Assembly (NCBI GenBank): GCA_028274465.1
Contig: CM051455.1
Coordinates: 110,358,261-110,422,260 of the forward strand
Reading direction: 5' to 3'
Length of the DNA stretch: 64,000 bases
DNA from: Plantago ovata
Taxonomy: Eukaryota > Streptophyta > Magnoliopsida > Lamiales > Plantaginaceae
Shown piece after piece: positions 45,130 through 55,692 of this stretch; the stretch's first letter is position 1, and the number at the start of each line of letters is the position of its first letter. Both the position numbers and the translations under genes were made by a program. The notes beneath the pieces are model-generated. The model did not search any database. It saw only the letters and a program-made list of their open reading frames with translations, and was not told the DNA's origin.

Positions 45130-45773
45130 GATTTTACCGAGTTTTAAGGGAATAGATTGCTTGCTGAAATAGATAAGAATCTTTTCAGCGAGTTTTGAAT
45201 TATCAACCTAGATACTTGCTGAAAGTTCCCCCTTACTCAGATATCTCATATTTTCTTAAGTTTAAAGGATATTTCTGATTTCCCGTATCAGTAAATTCTT
45301 TTGTACTTGAGATATCCTTTGGTAAAGTCTAAGAGATGAGCTTAGCTCTTTTACTGAGTTCCCGTCTCAGAATATTCCCTTGATACTTGAATACCTGTTT
45401 CAGTATCTTTGATTGTCTGAATGCCTGTTTCAGCAATCCTTAAGCTCTTTCTCTTACTGAGTGCCTGTCTTAGCAAGTTTATCAAGTTTCCTAACAAATA
45501 CCCGTTTTGAAGGAATTAATTGCTGAATGCCTGTTTCAGCAAACATGTAGTGACCTATCATTTCTTAGAAGAAATCAGTGAATGAGTCTTTTAAACAAGA
45601 ATACTTTGGCTTGCTGAATACCTGTTTCAGCATTCTGCCAGATGTATCCTTTATTGAGGTAGTTCAATCAATCCAAGGTTATACCTTAGCATTGCGAACC
45701 TATTATCCGATAGGGGCTTGGTAAAGATGTCAGCAAGCTGATCATCAGTGCCTATTTTCACAACCTCAATATC
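45130..45773 (-). repeat. Cop-1 spacer with an array of GCTGA...TCAGC hairpins
   Basis: No ORF. On the + strand units such as GCTGAATGCCTGTTTCAGC recur near 45413, 45460, 45523 and 45618, with degenerate copies near 45290, 45365 and 45390. Each can fold (GCTGA / TCAGC). Region 44884..45129 is the upstream part of the ORF3 promoter. Confidence 0.6.
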
Positions 45774-47083
45774 TCATTTTTCCACATGATCTCTAATGAA
45801 ATGATGTCTAATATCAATGTGCTTAGTCCTTGAGTGAAACTTAGGATTTTGCGTGATTGCAATAGCACTTGTATTATCACAAAAGATTGGTGTTTTCTTT
45901 GCAGAAATAACATAATCTCTTAATTGTTGCTGAATCGATTGGATTTGAGCTGTGCAACAACCAGATACAATGTATTCAGATTCAGTAGATGAATTGGCAA
46001 CACAAGTTTGCTTCTTGCTGAACGATGATATTAATCTAGTACCCAAAAACTGACAAGTTACAGAGGTACTTTTTCTATCAAGAGTTGATCCTCCATGATC
46101 AGCATCAGAATAACCAACCAATTCAAGTCCAGAATCTTTAGGATACCATAATCCAACATTGACTGTACCTTTAACATATTTCAGTTTCTTGATTGCCTTT
46201 TTGTAGTCTGATTCTCTTGGATCAGATTGGAATCTTGCACACACACAAACAGCATACTGAATGTCAGGTCTACTTGTTGTTAGATACAACAAGGAACCAA
46301 TGAGCTTCCTATACTTGTGTTCTTCAACACTTTTATCTTCCTTAGTATAGCCCAATTTGGTACCAACACTCATAGGGATCTTTTCAGGTTTCTCATCCTC
46401 TTTGATCCTAAACTTTATGAGCATCTCTTTCGCATACTTTGCTTGATTTATGAATATTCCATCTTTGAGTTGCTTGACTTGCAATCCTAGGAAATAATTC
46501 AATTTTCCCATCATACTCATTTCAAACTTATTTGTCATGAGTTTGACAAAATCATCACAAAGTTGCTTGTCCATAGATCCAAAAATTATGTCATCCACAT
46601 AAATTTGACCTAAGGTATTTTACCATCATGGTTCATGGTAAATAAGGTTTTGTCAACTTCACCTTTCTTGAAACCATTTTCCAGCAAGAACTTAGCCAAG
46701 GTATCATACCATGCTCTTGGTTCTTGCTTTAGACCATATACAGCTTCCTGAAGCTTGTATACCATCTTGATTTCTGAGGGAAGTTCAAAGCCAAGGGGTT
46801 GTTCTAGGTAGACTTCTTCAGCAAGTTCACCATTCAAGAATGCACTTTTAACATTCATTTGGTAAACGATGAAGTCATTGTGAGCAGCAAAGGCCAAGAA
46901 AAGTCTAATTGCATCCAATCTTGCAACTGGTGCATAAGACTCATCATAGTCCAATCCTTCAGTATGACAGTAACCTTGAGCAACTAAACGTGCTTTATTT
47001 CTTGTTACTTCACCAGACTCGCTCAGCTTGTTTCTGAACACCCACTTTGTACCAATAGCTTTCTTGTCTTCAGCAAGTGGCAC
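45774..47083 (-). pseudogene. Cop-1 reverse transcriptase and RNase H, one frameshift
   Basis: RT begins about 47083 (KKAIGTKWVFRNKLSESGEV, ARLVAQGY, LDAIRLFLAFAA, MNVKSAFLNGEL, LKQEPRAWYD). A frameshift near 46612 separates it from the part with YVDD (near 46590) and the rest of RT and RNase H (YLTTSRPDIQYAV, GYSDADHGG, STESEYI, HIDIRHHFIRDHV). Copia RT copies RNA to DNA in the particle. Apart from that frameshift and drift, motifs are intact. The core sequence FLARLGQIYV is altered at the frameshift. Confidence 0.9.
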
Positions 47084-47089
47084 AAGTTT

Positions 47090-47752
47090 CTAGACTTTGT
47101 TTCCTTCAAATTGATCCAGTTCTTCTTGCATTGCCTTTATCCATTCAGAATGCTTTAAAGCTTCTTCTATGGTTTTAGGTTCAATTTCTGAAACAAAGCA
47201 AGAGAACAATGATTCTACTTCTACGACAATTGCTTCTTCAGCAAGTCCATGAGTAGCTTTGGATCTAGTCACTTGGCGTTTATTAATATCGCCAATCATA
47301 TCCGTAGAGGGATGATCTCTAATCCATTTATTAACAGGTTTTCTGCTTGTTGGATCAGGATATGTTTGCTCATCAGCATGTGACTCTTCAGTATGTACTT
47401 GTCCAGTACTACTGGGAATTTGTGTCTCTGCTGAGATTTGTTCATCAGCAACTGCTCGTTCAGCATTGCTCGATTGAGGTAGTTCATCAGCAGGCACTGG
47501 AGATTGCGTTATTTCAGCAACTTCCGGAGCAACCGCGTCTTTTGCTGGAAATTCTTTGTCGTGAACTATATTTATCTTGTCATGACTAGGGGGAGGAGAG
47601 TCATTGTCAGAATCATCATTTAGTTCAATTGACTTGTTTTGCCTAGCATCAGATTCAGTTCTTTGCTCATGTATGATTAGCTTTTTCATACATTCTGATA
47701 TTTCTTCTTCAGCAAGCACTCCTTGTGACTTTTCGTAGAATACAACATGCAC
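47090..47752 (-). pseudogene. Cop-1 integrase-RT linker
   Basis: 220 codons of acidic, Ser/Pro/Glu-rich sequence (NDDSDNDSPPPSHDK, ADEQISAETQIPSSTG) ending in the conserved pre-RT block EPKTIEEALKHSEWIKAMQEEL. It is separated from the integrase part by a frameshift near 47755 and from RT by one near 47086. It has many TTGCTGA-type words, encoding repeated AE/ADE units. Confidence 0.8.
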
Positions 47753-47759
47753 TGATTCT

Positions 47760-49037
47760 TCAATTTTTTTGTGCCTTTTTGTTGTAAACTCTATAAGCTT
47801 TACTATGCAAGGAGTAGCCGAGAAATATCGCTTCGTCTGCCTTTGGTTGAAATGTTCTTAGGTATTCTCTACCATTGTTAAGAACGAAACACTTGCAACC
47901 AAATACTCTTAGATGAGTGATGTTAGGAGGTCTTCCAACAAAAAATTCATAAGGAGTTTTGTTGTATTCCTTAGTAATCAGACATATGTTTTGAGTATAA
48001 CAGGCGGTATTAATCGCTTCAACCCAATAAGCCTCACTTATTTCAGTGTCAGTAAGCATTGTTCTTGCGGCTTCTTTCAGGGTACGATTCTTCCGTTCAG
48101 CAACACCATTTTGCTGTGGTGTTCTTACTGAGGATAACTGGTGTTGTATACCTTTTGAGGTACAATATTCAGTTATGTACTGGTTTACAAACTCAGTACC
48201 ATGGTCTGTCCTTATGACTTTTACCTTGTCATTTTTCTTGACTTCAAGCTTATTCAGCAAGTTAGGTATTTCAGTCTTGGTTTCAGATTTGTGCTTGATG
48301 AATACTACCCAAGTGAATCTTGAATAGTCATCTACCACGACTAGACCATACTTCTTACCAGCATAGCTTGTTGAAGAAGATTCAAACAAGTCCATGTGCA
48401 AGAGTTGTAAAGGTTTTGTAGTTGACGGTACTGCCTTGTTCTTGAAAGAAGATTTGGTTTGCTTTCCTTGCTGACATGCATTGCAAACACCATCCTTCTT
48501 AAAAGTAACCCTAGGTAATCCAACTACAAGTGCCTTTTTAGACAGCTTATTCAGCGTCTTGAAGTTTAGATGACTTGTTCGTTTATGCCATAACCATGCT
48601 TTTTCAGCAAGGCAATCATGATCTGAGACAAGGCATTTTTCAACAATTGTTGAAGACCAATCAACGTTGTACAAGCCTCCTGATCTTCTTGCAATCATTA
48701 TTACCTTTTTAGTCCCGAAATATATAAGTTTACATTCATCACTTTTGATTTTGATGAAGTATCCTTTGTCAGCAAACTGACTCATGCTGAAAAGGTTAAA
48801 CTTAAGATTTTTGACATAAAGAACTCCAGTAATGGTTATGCATCCTAACTTCACGTCACCATAGCCTTTTGTAGAACCGGAGCCTCCACCAGCAAACCTT
48901 ATTGTTGGACCTTTAGACCACCGTCTATAGTTTATAAGGTTATTCTTGTTGCCCGTCATGTGCTTTCCACAACCACTATCAAAGTAACAGATTGCATCGT
49001 TTGTCTCCGTGGCTGAAGTCTGCACAATCAAGAGCAA
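47760..49037 (-). CDS. Cop-1 protease and integrase segment of pol
   Basis: Open for 425 codons. The protease has CYFDSGCGKHMTG (active-site DSG, typical of Sirevirus-type Copia). GAG-pre-integrase follows with HKRTSHLNFKTLNKLSKKA and C-x2-C (CNACQQ). The integrase core has MDLFESSS, DDYSRFTWV, RTDHGTEFVN and GVAERKNRTLKEAAR (DDE residues present). It ends near LGYSLHSKAYRVYNKK, after which the frame shifts. The start shown is where the frame opens after gag. TTGTTTGCTCTTGATTGTGCAG just upstream could be a splice acceptor or the site of frameshifted expression. Gag ends in another frame at 49043. Confidence 0.9.
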   Translation of the reverse strand: MLLIVQTSATETNDAICYFDSGCGKHMTGNKNNLINYRRWSKGPTIRFAGGGSGSTKGYGDVKLGCITITGVLYVKNLKFNLFSMSQFADKGYFIKIKSDECKLIYFGTKKVIMIARRSGGLYNVDWSSTIVEKCLVSDHDCLAEKAWLWHKRTSHLNFKTLNKLSKKALVVGLPRVTFKKDGVCNACQQGKQTKSSFKNKAVPSTTKPLQLLHMDLFESSSTSYAGKKYGLVVVDDYSRFTWVVFIKHKSETKTEIPNLLNKLEVKKNDKVKVIRTDHGTEFVNQYITEYCTSKGIQHQLSSVRTPQQNGVAERKNRTLKEAARTMLTDTEISEAYWVEAINTACYTQNICLITKEYNKTPYEFFVGRPPNITHLRVFGCKCFVLNNGREYLRTFQPKADEAIFLGYSLHSKAYRVYNKKAQKN

Positions 49038-49042
49038 ACAAG

Positions 49043-51463
49043 TTAATTATCCAATAATGGATGTCCATTAACATGTTCAAGAATGCGTCCAGTCGAAACA
49101 CAAGTCTTAAGTTTTTCAACTTTGACTTGTTTTCTACTTGCTGAGGAACTAGGAGGTTTTGAGCTAAAAGACTTTTGACTCGTGCTGGTCAAATCCAGTT
49201 TCTGATGTGGTGTCTTGCTCGGTTGACCTTTTTGTTGAACATACTTTCCAGTAAGTTCTTTTCTAGCAAGGTTCCTTCTAGCCCTAGCATTAAGAGTCTT
49301 TTCAAAACTCTTAGGCTTGATTTTCTTCATCTCTTTGAAGTATCTTTGCTGACTTTGCTTATAGTCATGAAAGAGTTGACTTTGCTTGGTTTTGAAACCG
49401 AGTCCACTTTTCGGAGAATGCTGAGCTTTTGCGTCAGCAACCTTACTTGATTCAGGTTTGTCAGCAAAGGACTTCTGATTACTTTTGGTAATCTTTCCTT
49501 TAGTCTTAACAACTTGCTTTTCAGCAACTTGTTTGGCGGGATGCTTCACAACATCCTTTTTCTTTCCAGTTTGCTTCTCAGCAACCTGTTTTCCTTTTAA
49601 AGTCTTGTTACTTTGAGTAGCAACAGCGGGCTTTATGGTCATAGGTACTTGATTGCTTGTTTCAGCAACCTTAGATTGACCAAACTGATAGATTTCTGGT
49701 AGACCACTATCAGTAGCACGTACAAAGGAGATAGGTGATTTATCTTTACTCAAGATTTCTAGGTCATCACCTTCATAGATTGCGCCTAAACCTTCTTTCT
49801 GAGATGGATCTCTCAAATAAGAGTTTAGTTCAGTCAGCGTATTACTTGCGTCCACATAAGATTTGAATTTGATTTTCATCTTTTTCATCTCTTGGATTTC
49901 AGCAAGTAACTTTAGAATAAAGGACTGATATTCTTCCAATTCTAATGCCATTTGAGAATTCTTCTCTGTAGCTTCAGCAATCAACTTCTTAAGATGCCTT
50001 ATTTCAGCATCCTTTTCTTCTGTCTCTTCCTTCAGCAAGACGTACTTTTCAGTAGTCTGCTTGGTCAGAGTTTCAGCAATATGTAGTTTCTCTTGCTATC
50101 TGCTCAGAGTTTTCTCAAATCTTTCGATTTCTCCTTGAATCTTGTCAAGGTCAATCTCGTCTTCACTTTCTGAGTCTGAGTCAGAGGTAGGGTTGTTTAC
50201 CTGACTGGCCATGAGGCAGAATTCGTAGTTTGACACATCTGGATAAGCTTCCATAGCTATTCCACAAACTTCTTTGCCAATCTCCACGTCTAGAGTGGCT
50301 TCTTCATCGTCGATGTCTTAACTTTCATCCTCACTGTCTTCGGAGCTAGTATCAATACACAATCCATCGATTTTTGCTTGAAGCTTCTTCTTTTCTTCAG
50401 CAATAAAAGCTCTTTTGAACTTCTTCCTCTTTTCAGCTGATTTTCCTTTCAGTAAAGGGCAATTAGCTTTGAAGTGTCCAAGATTTTTGCAGTAAAAGCA
50501 TAGATCATTTCCAACTACTGGTTCTTCTGATGAAGTAGCTTGCTGAGCTTGCTTGTTCAGCGAGCTAGTCTCATTCTTGTACTTATGGTAGTTGTTACCA
50601 AGATGCTTTTTCAGCTTCTCTTCTGCTTTTCGCCTTTCAAGTTCCTTGCTGATGAATTTCTTCATGTTTTTGACAACCAAAGAGTTTTCATCAATAGGTT
50701 ATTTTTCATTCTTCTTTTCAGAAGATGATGGCTTTGCTGCAAGAGCAATGTTTTGCGATTTTTCAGCAAATACATTTTCTCTTTGCTTTGTCTCATAGTT
50801 GACAGTAGCAAGATGAGAGAACAACTATGTTGGTGTAATGTCTGGCATTCCTTGATTATAATAGAAATTCTGAGTGTGGATCCATTCTTGATTCAGACTT
50901 CTGATGATAGTTTTCACTTTCTCAGAATCTGAGTAAAGGTTTCCAACACCTAAGGCTGCCATTTCACTAACAAGAGTTGTGAATCTGAGATCCAAGTCTT
51001 CCAGTGACTCGTTTGTACCTTGCTTAGAGTTTTGAAACTTTAATTTAAGTACTTCAAGTTTGTTTTCCTTGGTTTTGTCAGATCCAGCACAAAGATCTTG
51101 AACCATTTTCCAAGCTTCCTTTGCAGTCTTAGCACCCCACAGTTTGCACTGTATGGTATCCGGAGTTGATCGAATGATGATATTTCTTGCTTGGCCATCA
51201 AAACGGAATATCTTAGCTTCGTCAGAAGTCCATTCCTCTCTTGGTTTTGGCACAACCGTATCTGATGGTTCGCCTAGGATAGTTTCCTTTCCAGCTTCAG
51301 TGGTCTTGTGAGGGAAACTCCTTCCAACCTTAGTGATCTTGATAGGTCCATCATTAATGACGGTGACCAACTCATCACTAATGGCCTCAAGATGTAGCAT
51401 CAAGTTGTTTCGCCATTTCTCGTAATTTTCCAGCTTCGGCAAGGGTGCATCTCCTAAAGACAT
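49043..51463 (-). pseudogene. Cop-1 gag with in-frame stops
   Basis: ATG at 51463 (MSLGDAPLPKLENYEKW). UBN2/Copia-gag core (NNLMLHLEAISDELV, KEAWKMVQDLCAG, LEDLDLRFTTLVSEM). TAG at about 50825, TAA near 50700, then the knuckle CFYCKNLGHFKANC (near 50490), an acidic run and TAA (50318). Another TAG (50096), where Cop-2 has AAG, precedes a long coiled coil (LKKLIAEATEKNSQMALELEE) and a very basic tail. Compared with Cop-2 the stops look like single base changes or small indels. Gag would form the particle and bind RNA through the CCHC knuckle. Confidence 0.85.
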
Positions 51464-51561
51464 CCTGTCAGCAAAGCACTACCAAACTGATCAAGTGAGA
51501 GTGATTTACGGAAAGCACCTAAGGGGATCTAGGTTCAGTGCTGAAGGTTAAAGAACCTCCA

Positions 51562-51573
51562 GCTCTGATACCA
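51562..51573 (-). other. Cop-1 primer binding site (initiator tRNA-Met)
   Basis: TGGTATCAGAGC on the - strand, two bases inside the 5' LTR. Confidence 0.93.
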
Positions 51574-51575
51574 CT

Positions 51576-53181
51576 TGTTGGTCCCTTTAAACAACAAGAA
51601 AAGACTAGAGGGGATGAGGGGTGAATAGTCTTTCAAACTTTCGTCGTTTAAAACTTTCTCAACAAGTGCTTATTACTTTTCAGTAATGAGGTTGCTGATA
51701 CTTAACTTTCTCAGCAAGCGTTAGATACTTTTCAGTAGCTAGGTTTGCTGATACTTAAAATCACAGAGCGGAAGTCTTTGATACAATAAGTGCTCTTTCA
51801 GTAAGTAAAGGTTTCAGCAAGTGATGTGAGTGACTGTGTACAGACAGATATGATTTGCTGAAAACTAAGTACAGTAAGTAAATCACACAAATACTTTTAT
51901 AGTGGTATCCGAGAGTGGCGTAATCTCTCAACTAATCTACTTTGTCCTTTCTAGGACTGAATCCACTAAGATATGATTGAGGTTCCTTACAATCTCCTAT
52001 CTAGAGCGATTCAAACAAAAACCAAAGCACACTTGCTTCGTCTCCAACCTAATCTAGAGAACGTAACCTTGTTCTCCACCAAACTTGGTACTTTTAATCA
52101 GCAAAACTATGCTCGATTAAGTTCCCCTTGTATATCACGCCTGAAAGGGTGTATTTTCAGTTAGATACTTTTGGGGTGAGATAACTTAATTATAACTTAT
52201 TCAGTTACAACAAGTAATCTAAGAAACACAATTGTGAATACTTCGCAGTAAACAAGTTTGATTTTTTCTGGTGTCAAGGCTTGTTCTTGTTCGAAAGAAA
52301 CAAAGAACACTTAACTAATTTCTTAGTAGTGTAAACTCTACTTCTTCACAAGTAGCTTTCTCAAGCTTTAAGTCTTGGAACGGATCAATGGCAGTATATA
52401 GAGAGTTTGAAGGTATGTGAGTTCAAGCACAAGTGAGAGTTTGATCACGTTGTTGACACACTTCAACTCTTCGCCGGATGACCTCTATTTATAGTGAAAA
52501 TAAGGAGCCGTTTGAATTTTAAATTCCAAGGATTTTGATCCTTAAGATGTCACTATCTTGCTTTTGTACTTTCAGCAGCGTCCTTGTTTGTCTTCTAGTC
52601 TTCATGTCCTTCCCGTGCATGCTTGCATTTAATGCTTATTTGAATAGAATTCAAACAGTAACATTGGAGCGCAAAAGTAAGTATTTTCAGCAAGAGGTCA
52701 CATATGTTCCATCAGCAAGTGGTCAGTCTCAGTTTCAGCAAGCACAACCTACTCTGTCTTTCAGATTTTCACTTATGCAATGCTGTTGCTGAAGTTTCCA
52801 CTTTCTGAGCAACACGTGCCTTTGTAGATACCAGTATTCAGAAATCTTCTGGTCTTCAGATCTTCGAATTCTTCAAGTCTTCAGATCTTCAATAATCTTC
52901 AAGATTCTGAGCGGTTTCTAAATGCTTCAATAGTTTGTTTGTAAAAACAAAGTACATCGTCAGCAAATGCGTCAATAGGTTATTTTCTTTTCAGAAAATA
53001 AGATACATCATAAGCGGTAAAAACAAACCTATCTAGCACCTAATCTAAGTCATCAGCAAACGTTCCTCTTTTACAATGTCCTTAAAATTCTAAATTCCTA
53101 TGGACCTTAAGAGTATTAGTTACTGGACTTTCCTTAATTTAGCATGGTTAATTGCTCATCAAAATTACAAGTTTCCTAACA
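51576..53181 (-). repeat. Cop-1 5' LTR
   Basis: 1606 bases, TGTTGG...CCTAACA. TATA box on - at 52486..52493 (CACTATAAATAGAGG). ATTAAATGC near 52622. Several TTCAGCAAG words occur inside (for example near 52685, 52735). Confidence 0.95.
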
Positions 53182-53665
53182 ATTATAATATTGAATCGAT
53201 GATCTTGAATTTTCCTAGTGTTTCTAACACTTTCATACGAAGATACTGGCTTAGTCGGATCAAAAAATCGAATTAAAACAATTAAACAAGTAAAAGACTC
53301 AGAAACTCAATCATGCACAATACGAACCCTTGCTACGAATTTACATACTATCACCAACTAGAAACTTAGCTACTCATATCAAAATCTAAATCAACACAAG
53401 CAATCATATATGAAAACATCATTGAATTGAAACGATAGAGTATGAAAAAGGTGAGATACAAAGTTACCACCGAGGGTTGTCAATCTCCGGTGAATGGCTA
53501 AACTCACAAGTTTCTAGAAAGGTGAGATCAAAAGATGTCCGAATCTCTACCTTGGTGCTCCAAATTGCTAAGATAATGTAGTTCTAAGAGAAAAAATACC
53601 CAGAACAAGCTCTAGGGTTTAAGTCTGCAAAATAATGATCTCCGATATGAAAATTCGCAACTTTA

Positions 53666-53731
<66 letters not shown>

Positions 53732-54122
53732 GTCGGACGCTCCCAAGCGGACCGCCGGACACCAAGCGGACCGCCTGGCACCAGGTGGTGCGCCTGGCAC
53801 GGGCATAGAGTTGCCCGTGCCATTTCTTCCTCCAAGTCTTCGATTTTAGCCTTGGGCACGGTTTTGAGCTCCGAAACTTGGTATTTTGGCCTGGAAACTC
53901 ATCTCGGTACTCCTTGACACACCACGGGTGATCTCATTGCACCAAAACTTCATTGTTTCTCCATGATTCATATCCAAAAGTGCGATTTTCACCTAAATCC
54001 TGAAAATATCAAAGAAAATGGAAACGTGACACTATTCTAACAAAATGCAATAAAATGCATGCAAGAGGATAGCTAAATTGGTGAAAAAGACCCGAATGAT
54101 AGTGTAAAAAACATTGTCATCA
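53182..54122 (-). repeat. Ath-1 5' LTR, outer piece
   Basis: Resumes Ath-1 after Cop-1 and ends TCATCA at 54122. It has an expanded (TA)n at 53668..53729, about 62 bases against about 19 in the 3' LTR. The dyad cluster (53740..53795, CAAGCG-GAC-CGCCTGG and CCAGGTG-GTG-CGCCTGG) sits with a 10-bp hairpin (53796..53805 with 53812..53821). The donor GGTG-GTAACTTTGTATC is at 53467. Confidence 0.92.
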
Positions 54123-55234
54123 AAGTCCCTTACAAATCCTATCACTAATGATTCACAGAAACCAAAGCACCCTTGCCTTGTTTCCAACCTAAACTAGAGA
54201 ACTGTAACCTTGTTCTCCACCAAACTTAGGACACTTAATCAGCAAAACTATGTTTGATTAGTTCCCCCTGAATTCCACGTCTGAATAAGGGTGTTTATCA
54301 GTTAGAGAGGTTTTGGATGAGATGACTTGAATATAACTTTGCAGCTATAACAAGTAATCTAAAGAAACTCAACTTGTAATACTTTGCAGTAAGCAAGTTT
54401 GTTTTTTCTGGTGTCAAGACTTGTTCTTGTTTAGAAGAAAGAACACTTAACTAATTTCTTAACTTTTAATGTTCTACTTCTTCACAAGTAGCTTTTGTTT
54501 CAAGCTTAAGTCTTGGAATGGATCAATAGGTAGTAAAGAGTAGAGAAGGATTTGAGTGTTTAAAGCACAAGTGAGAGTTTGATCACGTTGTTGACACACC
54601 CTTCTACTTAGCCTGATGTCCTCTATTTATAGTGTCTCAAGGAGTCATTTGAATTTCAAATTCTAAGGCTTGTACCTTAAGATGTCACTATCTTGCTTTT
54701 ATACTATCAGCAAAGCTCTTCATTTGTCTTCTTGTCTTCATGTTCTTCGCGTGCTAACTTTGCATTTAATGCTCTTTGAAAAAATTTCAAATATGAACGT
54801 TGGAGCCAAAACACAAGTACTCTTCAGCAAGGAGGTCACATATGTTATCAGCAAGTGGTCAGTCTCAGTTTCAGCAAACACAACCTACTCTGTCATATAG
54901 ATTTTCACTTATGCAAGGTGTTGTTGAGAATCTCACTTTCTGAGATAACATGTGCCTTGTAGATACCTTTCTCAGAATTATTCTAAGTCTTCAGTCTTCG
55001 AATCTTCAACTTTCTGAGCGTTTCTAGGTCTTCAATGGATTGTTTGTAAAAACAACGTGCATCATCAGCAAGCTTAAGAACCTAACTAGTACCTACACTA
55101 AGTCTTCAGCAAACGTTCCTCTTTTACAATGTCGTTAAAATTATAAATTCCTATGGACCTTAAGAGTACTAGTTACTGGACTTTACTTAATTTAGCATGG
55201 TTAATTGTTCATCAAAATTACAAGTTTCCTAACA
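54123..55234 (-). repeat. Cop-2 5' LTR, outer piece
   Basis: Resumes after Ath-1 (TSD AAGTC) and matches 51985..53181 with more divergence. TATA context at 54624..54631. Ends CCTAACA at 55234. Confidence 0.9.
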
Positions 55235-55692
55235 CAAATCAACCTGAAATGGATTGATTTAGCAACCATCTTTCAGATTCGAACCACTGGAACTAAAGAT
55301 GACATCATTGTTATAGAGGACGAAATTAAAGCCTTTTACAGTGATGTTAGAAATAATTTCATGAAGAAAAATGAAATTGCCCCTGTAAATTTGGACAAAT
55401 TTACAAAGAGAAAGCATCTCTCCTACTCTCTAGGACTAGTAGCCTTGCTGCTCATCAAAGTCAAATATTCTCAAGTCGGAGGAATAGATCAAGTAGGCCT
55501 GAAGAGTTGTTGAAACATACCCCTTGCTGAAACATATCCATGAAAATACCTCTTCAACAGACTTGTTGAATGTATTGTTAAGTTCAAGGTCAAGGTAGAA
55601 GACAACAATGTCTCACCTATGTATCCAGTTATGTATGGATTAAAACCCTGCTACATCTTGACACACTTCAAGATTAAGCTTAGAAACCCACT
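55235..55692 (+). pseudogene. Cop-3 ORF3, left segment
   Basis: Copia ORF3 in + orientation: LKWIDLATIFQIRTTGTKDD, FYSDVRNNFMKKNEIAPV, SYSLGLVALLLIK and VMYGLKPCYILTHFKIKLRNP match Cop-1 ORF3. A frameshift near 55512 breaks it. Cop-2 is inserted at its left edge and a LINE fragment at its right edge. The upstream part of Cop-3 is outside the window. Confidence 0.85.

Larger units (their letters stand above)
21827..53181 (-). mobile_element. Cop-1: long Sirevirus-like Copia element hosting two gypsy elements
   Basis: LTRs 21827..23428 and 51576..53181 start TGTTGG and end CCTAACA; TSD ATTAT is at 21822..21826 and 53182..53186. Order on the - strand: 5' LTR, iMet primer site, gag, PR-INT-RT-RNase H, hairpin-rich spacer, ORF3, polypurine tract, 3' LTR. 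ORF3 is split by Ath-3 and Ath-2. Without them the element is about 15.6 kb, long for Copia (usually 5 to 11 kb), mainly because the ORF3 region is about 5.3 kb. Few point differences separate the LTRs, so it is fairly young. Single stops and frameshifts in gag, pol and ORF3 suggest it is inactive. Confidence 0.95.
9050..54122 (-). mobile_element. Ath-1: Athila-like, pol-less gypsy retrotransposon
   Basis: LTRs are at 9050..15067 (3' LTR, containing a MULE) and 21429..21826 plus 53182..54122 (5' LTR, containing Cop-1). The internal region is 15068..21428. Ends are TGATGA...TCATCA with TSD AAGTC at 9045..9049 and 54123..54127. Subtracting insertions and duplicated targets leaves about 9.0 kb. 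The Asp-tRNA primer site and Athila-style gag place it in the Athila branch. It encodes gag, a retropepsin and ORF2, all broken, and no reverse transcriptase or integrase. Boundaries are seen directly. Confidence 0.93.
1..55234 (-). mobile_element. Cop-2: decayed Sirevirus-like Copia element, split by Ath-1
   Basis: Seen as two pieces, 1..9049 and 54123..55234. In - strand order it reads 5' LTR, iMet primer site, gag, PR-INT-RT-RNase H, spacer and the start of ORF3; the 3' end lies beyond position 1. All coding parts are broken by stops and frameshifts, unlike the closely related Cop-1, so this is an older copy. Its LTR end at 55234 (CCTAACA) abuts Cop-3 ORF3 sequence; the right copy of its TSD should be CAAAT at 55235..55239 and the left copy is outside the window. 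It contains Ath-1 in the LTR and a Tat-like LTR plus an assembly gap in the spacer after pol. Element and orientation are seen directly; the Sirevirus assignment rests on the DSG-x2-HMTG protease, the 3' ORF and the polypurine tract of its relative. Confidence 0.85.
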
